A stretch of 64,000 nucleotides of DNA from Blastomyces gilchristii SLH14081 (GCF_000003855.2 NW_003101682.1:7757551-7821550), one strand, 5' to 3'; counted from the stretch's first letter, positions 49,062 to 59,399 are shown. Numbers and translations are program-made. Notes: generated from the sequence alone by a model not told the origin.

Positions 49062-49767
49062 CAGAAAACTTGACCTCGCTAAGTGCGCCACTTGACCTCT
49101 ATGTAAGCTGACCTCGCAAATGTGGCCCGTGCCACTACCTGACCTCGCTCAATACATCTTTTCTTGTAATTTGAAACCACTCAATTATTTATCATCAATT
49201 ATCAACTGATTTTCAATCAATTGTTAATTACTTAAATATACAGATTGAATTTATTTTTATTACTATAATTAATTAACAATTAATTCAGAATTAATTCAAA
49301 ATCAATTCAAAATCAATTTAATACTGAAATTATTCTTGAATTTAATAATAAAGTAGGTATTTATATAATTTACACTGAATTAATTATCAATTGATTTTCA
49401 ATCAATTATTAATTACTTAAATATATAGATTGAATTTATTTTTATTACTATAATTAATTAACAATTAATTCAAAATCAATTCAAAATCAATTTAAAATTA
49501 ATTTAATACTGAAATTATTAAATATTTTTATCTTGATATATTTTAAAATTCTGTAAAATATCTCTTTATATTCTATATGAATTTATCAGTTCATTTAATT
49601 GATTATGAATCAGCTATACATGCTTTGATTGATTGATAAGCTGAGTGGATGAATGAATTGAAAGGTTGAAAGTCAATTATCAACTGATTATTACTGTATT
49701 GTGTGAGGTCGGGGTCATGATTATGTAATGAGGTCAAGTGGCGCACTTAGCGAGGTCAAGTTTTCTG
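49062..49767. mobile_element. 706-bp non-autonomous TIR element (MITE-like), family unknown
   Basis: Perfect 38-bp terminal inverted repeats (49062-49099 and 49730-49767) beginning CAGAAAACTTGACCTCGCTA. Subterminal sequence on the left repeats TGACCTCGC several times (near 49,072, 49,110, 49,140). The interior is extremely AT-rich and contains a direct duplication of about 138 bp with a 185-bp offset (49197-49334 and 49382-49519). No coding capacity. Directly abutting TSDs are not evident; the flanking decamer AAGTTTGACC on both sides, 6-7 bp outside the TIRs, is a candidate. Intact CG dinucleotides in the TIRs show that it has not been through the transition process seen in the AT-rich blocks. 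Confidence 0.8.
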
Positions 49768-50095
49768 TATACACAAGTTTGACCCCGTACCAAACATAGC
49801 GGACCGTTGTATCAATTAGTAGTCAACGATTGCCAAATTTCATTGGTCCCTGGAGATACATTTGAAGTTACATCGTTGTTAAATTCATTCCTTTATTTTA
49901 CAATGTGACAAATGAGCCTTAATAAATCGACGAGCAAAGCCTTATCAGTTCCCAACGTAAACCAGAGCGAGTAAGTTACATAACCCAAGTCAAACAAACA
50001 GACCATATAACAGACCACACGTATCCATGAATTCAGCACCATCCACCCCAGCAAAGGTTACCATTAGCCACAGGCCTCTTTATAGGGGCATTTCT
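49768..50095. other. Intergenic, nothing recognised
   Basis: About 330 bp between the TIR element and the GNAT pseudogene; normal composition, no frame or signal seen. Confidence 0.45.
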
Positions 50096-50800
50096 CTATG
50101 CTTTAGGCCTTTCTGTAGCAAATAGAAGAAGATCATCACCTCCATAGGTGATCTCCTGGACGATCTCGAACCCACATGATTTCCCGCCTAACAAGTGGCA
50201 TAAATTTTGTCCGCACGTTCACCATCGCCACTATCACCTCCACTGCGCTCAGTAACATTCCGCCTCGGGAGATCCCACCAGATCTTCAACATCATCTGCA
50301 ACGCCTCGGTGGCATATCCCTTTGCCCACGATTCAAGGGGAAGTGAGTGTCTAATCTCAGGACAGGGGACTACCATGTTAACGCTCACGTAGCCAATGAG
50401 TTGCTCTTGCGTTTCAGGAATCGACTTGTCCAAGATGGCGAAGTTGAAAGAACGGCCCACGATATCTGGGGGCCCCTGTTTGTAGGTCTTGAATGTCATC
50501 CATTCACGCGTCTGCTCAATCGACTTGAATGGTTCTTTTGGGTGGCTGTTTAATTTTTACTAGTTAGAAGTCATAGAGCGGTAGGCGGTGGTTTCAATTT
50601 GAACAGTGGACAATTGTGATGAGGGAAGTTCATTGTTTTACTCATGCGCTGCCACTTCTGGCCGCGAACGAATCGCAAATAGCGCCACAGCGTCCGAGTC
50701 GACCATAGGACAAAAAAGTAGCCGGCTACTCTCCGCTGAAGGAAGGTGGTTGGAAATGTCTAAAGAAATGAGCGTGGGGACTCCCTTGTGCTGATGTCAT
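50096..50800 (-). pseudogene. GNAT-family N-acetyltransferase, decayed
   Basis: Minus-strand remains of a fungal GNAT acetyltransferase (acetyl-CoA-dependent N-acetylation; substrate unknown). An ATG at 50800 starts MTSAQGSPHAHFF; after a frameshift comes LLFCPMVDSDAVALFAIRSR, the family's N-terminal strand and helix; then, after a gap with an in-frame stop where an intron would be expected, KEPFKSIEQTREWMTFKTYK; then the acetyl-CoA site region SWAKGYATEALQMMLKIWWD (normally PESWGKGYATEAL) near 50,300; and after another frameshift near 50,190 the C-terminal GFEIVQEITYGGDDLLLFAT to a stop at 50096. At least three lesions break it. Composition is normal, so the decay is not due to RIP-like transitions. 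An alternative with several unusual introns is possible but less likely. Confidence 0.75.
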
Positions 50801-51690
50801 TGTTGCTCGATATGGGGTTTGCATTAGCGAATAGAGGGAAGATGCTGTTGGATAGTGAAAAAAGCGGAAGAGGCTCCTGGCCAGGTAATATATAGGATAT
50901 TTATATTATTGATCCCAATTTAAATCGCTCTATCTGATGTAAATAAACATAATTTATGCTCCCGCATCGGCCCAAGTCTGTGTCTTGCTACTAGTTCGTC
51001 TACATAACTCTGCAAGAGACAGCGTCTTTGGGACGAGGCCGCCACTCCATGTAAGTTATGTATCTATGTTTTTAAAATTGAAACAGAGCCCCTGCGGCTC
51101 TTGCTTACCTGAGCCCTTAGTCAGCCCCGCTTATCCACATCTCCGCTTCTGTCTGTCCTATCACATCCGCCAGCACGTAACAAAGCCAACACGTCAGTGA
51201 TCCGCAATCTAGGCAGCGGGCTAAGCCATTAGATCCGCGCAGAGGCCAACTTGCCTCAAATTATTTCCGCCGCCCCATGGACGCCGCCTCTGAAGGTGAG
51301 CCCGCACTCCCGCCATATCCCTCCCTCCCGCGCAAAAATCGCCTTTCGTTTCCTCCGGCTTGCCTCTCCATGTTTCCGACTCTTGCCAGACCATTGATTC
51401 CGACTAGGGTCAGGACGTCCAACTCCAGCCCCTTGTCTTCCGCTCGCTTTCAGGGTCACAGAGCCAATAGTTCTTCCGCCTCTGGTCATCGCGATAAAGT
51501 TTCCTTGGCAGGATTACAAGAAGCTTCGGGAAATATTGAAGAAAGAGGAGAGTGGAAAGCGGAACACGAACGAGGATTGTACAAATAACAACACAGACGT
51601 ATCTGAATTCCGGCCCAGTGAAGTCATCAACGAGGCGCACAACTGATTTCCCCCTCGCGGTTTGGTCAACCAAACCCAAGAAATCTTCAG
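50801..51690 (+). promoter_or_regulatory. Upstream region of the transporter gene
   Basis: 890 bp before the ATG at 51691. It includes CT-rich segments (around 51,300-51,360) common in fungal 5' leaders and an upstream ATG at 51277 with a 103-codon open frame ending at 51588. If transcription starts upstream of it this would be an upstream ORF; no domain is recognisable in it. Confidence 0.35.
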
Positions 51691-53523
51691 ATGAGGCGCT
51701 CTAAAAAGGTGGGATCACTCAAACGTCGCCCTTCCAACAGGCCGGGCCTGGCCGTCGTAACCGCCGGGGAAAACGGCCACGCCGAGAGTGACATGATTTC
51801 TACTATTGAAATGCGGAGGAAGGACAATTCCCTCGACTCAGCTCCCTCAGCTACCCAGACAGTCCGGCTCATGAACAGATCGGATTTCTCGCTTAATCAT
51901 GAACCTCCCACACCACAAACTCCAGGCACCACAACTACGAGCTTTGGCGATCTACCCGTACACGACAAGCGGAATTTTGTACTATTATGTCTTCTCTACT
52001 TTTTGCAGGGTGTGCCGATGGGGCTGGCTGGTGGATCGGTGCCTTTCCTTCTTAAACCTTACCTCTCCTACGGCCAAATCGGCATATTCTCCCTTGCGTC
52101 ATACCCTTATTCCCTGAAGCTGCTTTGGAGTCCCATTGTAGATGCTGTTTGGAGTCGAAGATTTGGGCGGAGGAAAAGTTGGATCACGCCCATCCAGATG
52201 ATATCCGGTATTGCAATGCTATATCTGGGAGGTAGCATTGATAAAATGATGGTAGCTGCTGGCGCAGATGGTGGTGCAGGTGTTTGGAACTTTACTGGCT
52301 GGTGGTTCCTCTTGGTGTTCCTATGTGCGACGCAGGATATTGCGGTTGACGGCTGGGCTATTTCCCTCTTGTCGGCCCAGAATATCTCTTACGCTTCCAC
52401 GGCCCAGACGGTTGGTCTCACTGCCGGCCAGTTTCTTTCATACACTGTCTTCTTGGCCTTGAACTCGAAAGATTTCGCCAACAAATGGTTCCGCACTCTG
52501 GATGGCAATACTGGCCTTATAACCTTGGGCGGTTACCTTACATTCTGGGGGTGGTTCTATATCGTTGTCACGTTAGTTCTAGCTATCCGGAAGAAAGAGG
52601 AGAAATCCAACGATCGGGATGGCATCCTTGCAGTCTATAAGAGCATGTGGGGTGTATTGAAGCTGAAGAGCATTCACACCATTATCATTGTCCACCTCAT
52701 CGCCAAAATCGGCTTCCAAGCCAACGATGCCGTGACCAGTCTAAAACTAATTGACCAGGGCTTTGGCCAAGAGAACATGGCACTCGTCGTCCTGATCGAT
52801 TTCCCATTCGAGATCGGGTTAGGATACTATGCTGGCAAATGGTCGAACAAGTATACCCCAATGAGGCTCTGGTGCTGGGCATTTGTTGCCCGGCTGTTTG
52901 CCGCACTTCTCGCGCAGGCAGTTGTCATGGTCTTCCCGAGTGGTGGCGGACCAATGCCGACCTGGTATATCCTGGTAGTTATTGCCGAACATGTCTTCTC
53001 TACGTTCATGATGACCGTTATGTTTGTTGCTGTTTCCGCCTTCCATGCACGCATTGCCGACCCCGCCATCGGCGGGACTTACATGACCCTCCTCGCAACG
53101 TGAGTTTCCCACTTTTCATCACCCTTCTAGTCCCCATACCTTCTGAAAAATGGTTTATAATCTAAAGCTAAATATCTGTCACACAGTGTCTCCAACCTCG
53201 GTGGAACGTTCCCCAAATTCTTCATTCTCAAACTTGTCGATCTCTTCACGAGCGCAACCTGCATACCCCCCACACGAACACCCGCAGGCATAAAGGATCC
53301 CCTCACGGCGCAATTTTCCTGCGCGCTTGAAGCGGACAGGCATCGCTGTGAAGCTGGCAAGGGTGTTTGCCAGGTATATCGCGACGGGTATTATACCACC
53401 AACATCATATGTGTAATTATCGGCGCAGTTACATTTTTCCTATATATCAGACCCGCTGTTCTGAAGGTGCAACAGCTACCACTGCGCGCATGGCGACTTA
53501 ACGGCAATAATAGACAGGCGTAG
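51691..53523 (+). CDS. Acetyl-CoA transporter, SLC33A1 family (MFS), 2 exons
   Basis: Model: exon 1 51691-53099, 87-bp intron 53100-53186 (GTGAGT...CACACAG, GCTAAAT branch region), exon 2 53187-53523; 581 residues, close to human SLC33A1 (549). The family moves acetyl-CoA into the ER/Golgi lumen for protein or glycan acetylation. About 85 polar N-terminal residues precede LLCLLYFLQGVPMGLAGG, the first membrane segment. Family signatures follow: SPIVDAVWSRRFGRRKSW (loop 2-3, MFS-like), CATQDIAVDGWAISLLS, and IAKIGFQANDAVTSLKLIDQG in the second half; exon 2 carries SNLGGTFPKF, a Cys-rich lumenal loop (CIPP, FSCALEADRHRCEAGKGVC) and the last membrane helix. About 11-12 hydrophobic segments are visible. 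The frame is intact and the gene is very probably functional. Confidence 0.92.
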
Positions 53524-54376
53524 ATTTTTGTACTGGTTTCTCTTTTACTCTTTGTTTTCTTCTTCTTTCTCCCTTTTTAAGAGAAATCAGAAGACTTTTC
53601 ATTTTGATTTGACTGAATGTTTTACTATACACCGTTTGTTCATGTTTGAAAGGCATAGGAGGCTTTGGTCTGAGAAGGGTTCTTTGCTTTTTGCTACCTT
53701 GCCCTTGCGGGTTTCCACCTACCCTAGATAAACAACGTTAATGTTTATTCCCCAGACAGTTCGGTCTGTACTGTACAATATTATCTATATATACTTGAGC
53801 CCATCGAATTCAAGAGCCCTATTAACCTCGTTTTATTATCTTTCCCCTTCCCTTTTCGACTGTAAGTACGAAGCATTGTTCCCACACACTATAAATCCAT
53901 TCTTCCCAACAGGTTACAGAGTAAATTTTATATAAAGCAGCAACGATGAAATGAATCCCAGATATTCTCAGCAGATTCGTACATATCCATTGGGGAACGA
54001 AGTATTTATTGGTAGGAAATGCGCTCCTTAAAGCAACAGGGACTCTCTCGTCGTGTGAGTCTAAAATAATATTGCTCATATTGGCCTAACAGATCAAGGG
54101 ACAGGGAGCATAGCATACTTTATGAAATTAGCAGAATTAGCGGTGTTAAAATATTCCAACGGTGGATGTTGGAACAGCAGGATGTTTGTGGGGCCAGACG
54201 TCTGTCTGTATTCGTCAGACCATGGCCCAAATCAAATGAAAGGGAACAGGCTCCTTAGGTTAAAACAAATTGTTGACTATCCGCGGCGACAGAAGTTGGA
54301 ATAAACTCGTTGCGCGGAGTTAGAAACAAAATGGAATACACGTGCCTACGCTAAAAACCCACCACATCCGTGGGTG
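53524..54376. other. 3' flank of the transporter gene, right edge of gene island
   Basis: 850 bp of T-rich 3' UTR and non-coding DNA of normal mutation state. Open frames of 60-85 codons on both strands lack features. The AT-rich block begins inside the MITE that follows. Confidence 0.45.
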
Positions 54377-54882
54377 TAGACTGGCCGCCGGGACCATGAA
54401 TTTCATGTTTGGTCTCATTTGGTCTGGTCCCATACATTTCTTGGCATGAATCCTGCTGGGACTAATCATTAAAAAAACATGCAAAGTGACTATATATCAG
54501 ATCTTAAAATGAGATCATGACTTAGAAAAATTAAGAAAGTGATTCTATTTGATCTCATTTAGTTTAATTCTTAATATAAAGTTACTATTTTTAGACATTT
54601 TAAGATTTTCTTTAGATTATTTTTAATTTTTTAAAAAGTAACACTTTTTAATAATACTTAAATAAGATTTAAAGTCATTTAAAGTAATAAAAATAATTTA
54701 AATTGAGAAGTGAAAATCATAATCTTATTTAAAAAATGTAATAAGAGTAGACAGTAAGTCTTACTAAGACAGTATGAAACTACTATTTAATGTTAAAATT
54801 ATATAATAAGATTAATTAAATTGATAATAAGACTATTAAATATTCTAATTTTGATCTCAGACACAGTTATATAGTTAGTCTA
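54377..54882 (-). mobile_element. hAT-like MITE copy 5, right border of gene island
   Basis: 506 bp in the same (minus) orientation as copy 4. The outer 8-mers CGTGGGTG and TCTGAGAT do not match, so there is no TSD. The first 100 bp or so (TAGACTGGCCGCCGGGACC and onward) are unmutated, and mutation rises steeply from about 54,450. The right part is the most heavily mutated of all copies, with CpA sites changed as well. Confidence 0.87.
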
Positions 54883-55271
54883 TCTGAGATTAAATCTTTA
54901 TTTAAAAAGTAAATCTGAGATCTTTAATATTTGAAATAAAAGTGATTTAAAATTAATATAATAAACTTATATTATAATCAGAAGTAATATTTTAAATAAT
55001 ATAATAACTATAAAGTTTAATTTTAATCTCAGATACAAACTGTGTTACACAGTTATACAGTTAGTCTAGTTAAAAATATATATTTAACTATTATATTAAT
55101 AATATATAATATTTTAACAATTTTATTAACAGAGATGAAAATAAAGTGAAAGTTTAACTCAAGTTAAGATATTTATCACTATTATCAGAGATAATTCTAA
55201 GAAGAAATAATTAAGAAACTTATAATTATAAAATATGAAATTATCAGATAGTTTAATATCTCTGATCACAG
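54883..55271. other. AT-rich spacer with a MITE terminal relic
   Basis: Heavily mutated. Near 55,020-55,068 a TTTTAATCTCAGATAC...CAGTTAGTCTA block matches the last 50 bp or so of the hAT-like MITE, so a partial or destroyed seventh copy is present. Otherwise nothing is recognised. Confidence 0.5.
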
Positions 55272-55776
55272 TAGACTGACCGTGTGACTGTGTCTGAGAT
55301 TAGAATCAGATTTTTTGATAGTCTTATTATTAATTTAACTGATCTCATTACATAGTTTTAACATTAGATAGTAGTTTCATACTGTCTCAGTGAGACTTAC
55401 TGTCTACTCTTATCACATTTTTCAAATGAGATCATGATTTTCACTTCTCAATTTAAAATTATTTTTATTGCTTTAAATGACTTTAAATCTCATTTGAGTA
55501 TTTATCAAAAAGTGTTACTTTTTAAAAAATTAAAAATAGTCTAAAAAAAACCTTAATGTCTAAAATAGTAACTTTATGCTAAGATGAAACTAATGAGATC
55601 TAATGAGATCACTTTCTTACTTTTTTTACGTCATGATTTCATTTTGAGATCGGAGATATAGACACTTTACCTGTTTTTTTGATAGCCAGTCCCAGCAGGA
55701 TTCATGCCAAGAAATGTATGAGATCGGATTAAATGCGAGCGAACATGAAATTTTATAGTCCCCGGCAGCTAGTCTA
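55272..55776 (+). mobile_element. hAT-like MITE copy 6
   Basis: 505 bp with a perfect 8-bp TSD GATCACAG (55264-55271, 55777-55784). The termini are TAGACTGACCG and AGCTAGTCTA. Small indels relative to copy 1 (for example a shortened ACCTTAATGTC) are present near 55,550-55,620. Confidence 0.9.
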
Positions 55777-55928
55777 GATCACAGTATATCAGAAAAGTAT
55801 AGTTTTTATAAAAAAGTAAAGAATAAACTTATATAAATATATATTTAATTATTTCATAAGTGTTATTAATAATTATTATCAAATTCTGATTATATAAGCA
55901 ATCACTGAATAAACTGAATAAGACTGAA
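55777..55928. other. AT-rich spacer
   Basis: 150 bp of mutated sequence between MITE copy 6 and Gypsy-4; nothing recognised. Confidence 0.4.
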
Positions 55929-56200
55929 TATAAGAGGTTTACACTGAATAGATCAGTATAATATTTATAGATCTTATGTAACAAAGTAAAAAACATTAGA
56001 AAAGAAAAGAAAGAGAAAGTGTAGAAATTAATAATCAGAGTGAATATTTATACATGTACACAGTAAAGCTTCAGAGTGAAAGAATAGAAATTTCATGAAT
56101 TTTTCAGCTAAGAATTAATAACTGAGAATTGAAGCTTTTAGCAGAATCTATGAAGTGTAATAAAATAGTCTATATAATTGATCAGATGCAGCTTATCACA
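55929..56200 (-). repeat. Gypsy-4 3' LTR
   Basis: 272-bp LTR, same subfamily as Gypsy-1 (shares GAATTTCATGA...TTTTTCAGC). The GC-rich end has mutated to GATGCAGCTTATCACA, so it is among the most mutated LTRs here. Confidence 0.88.
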
Positions 56201-58080
56201 TTAATTCTCTTTTTTCAGAGATGAGATTATATGTAGTTCTTATCAGTTAAGATCTGCTGTTTCAGATATTATAAAGCTCAGAGTTTAGATTACATAATCA
56301 TAGCTAACTTATTTCACAAGATATTGTCAGTCATAGCTGTAGAATCTCTTATTGAGAATATCTTCAATCTCTCACTTAAGTTCACTATCTTCTTCTACAA
56401 TCTCTGATGACTGTTAATTAAAAGTCAGTTGAGAAGGAAATGAGTCAGTGACAGTGTAATGAAGTAAGCTTATATGAAAGACATTATAAATCTCTGATAA
56501 TGTATTAAGATAGTAATTATAACTGTCTAGAACTTCTATCACTTTATATTTAATATAATGATAATTCAGTGTATGAGATGAGTATGTGATTTATATATTC
56601 TTAAGATTCAATCACATCAGGTCTTCTATCTCATATTACTCAGCAGAATCTCAGTAAATATTAGTTTGATTTTCTTAATTCTATTTAACACTTATTATAA
56701 AGACTTCTGCTTAATCACAGATGTCTCAGAACTTCATTACTATATTATCAGTGATCTGAATCAGACTGCAGAGATTCAGTATGAAATATATAATCTCTAG
56801 AAGATTCAATATCTTCATGTGATATCTGTGTGTGAGAAAGAACAGGCTTACACCTGTTAAAACAGTATCTCAGTCATTAATAGTAACTTCAGTGTGTAGA
56901 AGAAGATCATATCAATTATCTTATAAGTGATTATAGAACTTATAAAGATAATTCTTTACAGTCTGAATTATCTATTCTGATGCATCATCAGTCTCAGAGT
57001 AATAGACAGTTAATAAACAGTGTATAATCTTGAGAACTTGACAGATTCTTATTCAGAGAGTGCTTATAAATTAACAGTTTCAATCTGATACTATAGATCT
57101 CAGTAATTCATGTATCTGATAGAATAAGCTCTGTAGAAAAGCTTCAGTGACTTGTTCAGTATTTATCTTATTATAAGATTTCAATATTACATCTTTATTT
57201 AATCAGTTTATAATAATCAGAACATTTCTATAATTCTTACTCTTAGAGAGATTAATAGTGAAGTCAATTATTATATTTCATCAGATTCTATCAGAGATAT
57301 TAAGTAATTTTATCAGATCTTTTCTACAGTTCTTTTATAAGATGATAGAAGAATAATAGTTACAGTTTCAGACAAAATATCTGATACTGTTTAATATCTC
57401 AGATCAGTAAAACTCTCAAGAGATTATTTAATACAGTTATTCACAATCTGAATAATCAGTTATACAAGAATCATGCATCTCTTGTATTATTCAGATGCAC
57501 AAGAATTCAGAGTGAGAGACTCAGTGTTGTTTATAAAATTATAGAGTATTATTGTCATCAATTGAGCATTCTGAGATGTCAGTTCTTATACATAGTTCTG
57601 AAGAGAATCAGAGTGCTTCTTAATATACTACTTCAGTGAGTGCTGAAAGAAGTTCATCAGTTTGTGCTATTATATATCATAATTCATTCAGTGTAGAAGA
57701 AGAGATGTTCTAATCAGTAGAGTATATATAGTATCATAAGTAATCTCATTGTGATTAACTAATATCTTCAGATTTAAGAGTCAGTGTTCTCAGTTCATTC
57801 AACACATGTCTATTATATTAAATAACATATTCTGCTCTTGTTATAAGAGATTATCTATCATTGAGTTCTGACTGCTGAGGTGATAGTGTATAGTGAAATG
57901 AAAACAGCTTAATAGCTCAGATCACTGTATCTGTTATTCAGTAAGCTTATAGATAATTATGAAATACTTGAGATTCTTATAATCAGTGATTATTTCAAAT
58001 TTAAAGACACTTCAGAGTTCAGAGTCTCATTCTTCTAGATAGTGTATAATTATAAGAAGTTTCTTATCATAGATCTTATA
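55929..58080 (-). mobile_element. Gypsy-4, 3' half, interrupted by element X
   Basis: Minus-oriented member of the Gypsy-1 subfamily: 3' LTR 55929-56200 (272 bp, TATAAGAGG to GCTTATCACA), chromodomain region near 56,280-56,390, integrase near 56,700-57,400, and RNase H up to 58,080. There the sequence stops at GATCTTATA and element X begins. This is one base from the position where Gypsy-2 entered Gypsy-1. The rest of Gypsy-4 (RT, gag, 5' LTR) is not in the window. Frames are destroyed. Confidence 0.82.
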
Positions 58081-59399
58081 TGTGATTCGGAAGAACGTAT
58101 GACCACCGGATAATAATGCGGCCGCTTCTGAACTTGCTTACAAATGTAAAGAGGTCATAGCGGCCATCAATTAAGTTAGTATACAGTATATAAGAAGTCA
58201 GTGTATATCTGCAATTATACACTGACTCAAGCAACCTTTGAATCACATCTGATAGCATGTCTAAAAATTAGTGAGAAGTGCAGACTTCTTCAGAGTGTGA
58301 TAATTCTGTCTACAAAGTAATTCATAGTTATCATGTCAGTGTGATTCTAAAACATCTTAAAAGATAGTGTATAAAGAGTGATAAGTGAAAGAGTATCTGA
58401 TTGATACTACTTCACTTATTGAGAGAAAACTTCACATTCAGATGAATGTTATATATGATACATGAATAGATGAGATATGAGAAAGAAAATAAGAGTAGTG
58501 AATCAGATTTAAAGAAGTTCACTCTCTACTTAAAAGAAGAATAAAAGAAAGAGTGATCATCACTGAAGTTGTACAATAATAACAGAAATCATATAATAAT
58601 ATAGTGATATAATAATATAGTGATATAATAATAGACATTGTATAATTAATAAGAAATTATTAAAATGAATATCTTTTCTAGTTAATATAAATAACACTCT
58701 TCTCTGCTATCTGAACTGAAAGATATACAGAATCTCTCAGAGAGTTTACTTAAAGCAGTAAGAAAAGCAGCTGAGACTGCTGAACTGAAATCAAAGCTCT
58801 TGTAACATGGCGGAACTGAAGCAGTGACTAGTCAGCAGTGTCATGTAGAGATAGTTGTTTGAGAAGCTGTATAAGTGAGCTTGACTATCTTGCTTGAATA
58901 GTGAGCTTGTAGGCTACAGAGTTATTGCAAGAATATCACAGATATAATACTTAGTATACTAAGAAGATTGTATGAGACATGCAGTAACTCCTGTATATAT
59001 TTCTGTAGAAGAAAAGAAATGAATCACTGACTTCTTTAATAAGAAGCCAGCATCTAGCTATTCTATATAGACAATGAGTGAATACTCTTCTCTCATTTCA
59101 TAAGTGAGAATAGCTAAAGTAATACCTCAGTAGCATTTCATTGTTAAGAAAGAGTAATCTGCTGATCTTATATAGAAGCAGGATTCTCTTATTTATTAAT
59201 TAAATCTTTCTATGATATATCTGAATGATGTTATAGAGTGATTGAAAACTAGTTCAGATAAAATGAAATTATTCATATGAAAGTAATAAGCTGTGTGAAA
59301 CTGCAGTGAGATCTTGATATAGTCAGAAGTATGATAATACTCTTCTCTTTAAGAGCATAGTCTTTATACTCTTAAGATTATCAGATTAGAAGTTATCTT
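58081..59399 (+). mobile_element. Element X (plus copy), 5' part, unclassified retroelement
   Basis: Starts TGTGATTCGGAAGAACGTAT, colinear with the minus copy that begins at 36562. The CG-containing first 170 bp are followed by a TATATAAG box and a gag-like start MSKN**EVQTSSECDNSVYK near 58,258. The segment 58,685-58,790 matches 28,990-29,067 (inverted). It is cut off at 59,399 by the LTR of Gypsy-B. Neither an RT box nor a second terminal repeat could be read. A Copia-like LTR element is one possibility. Confidence 0.5.

Noticed and set aside
51277..51588. 103-codon frame upstream of the transporter
   Set aside because: Low-complexity Pro/Ser-rich translation without homology features; kept only as a possible upstream ORF.
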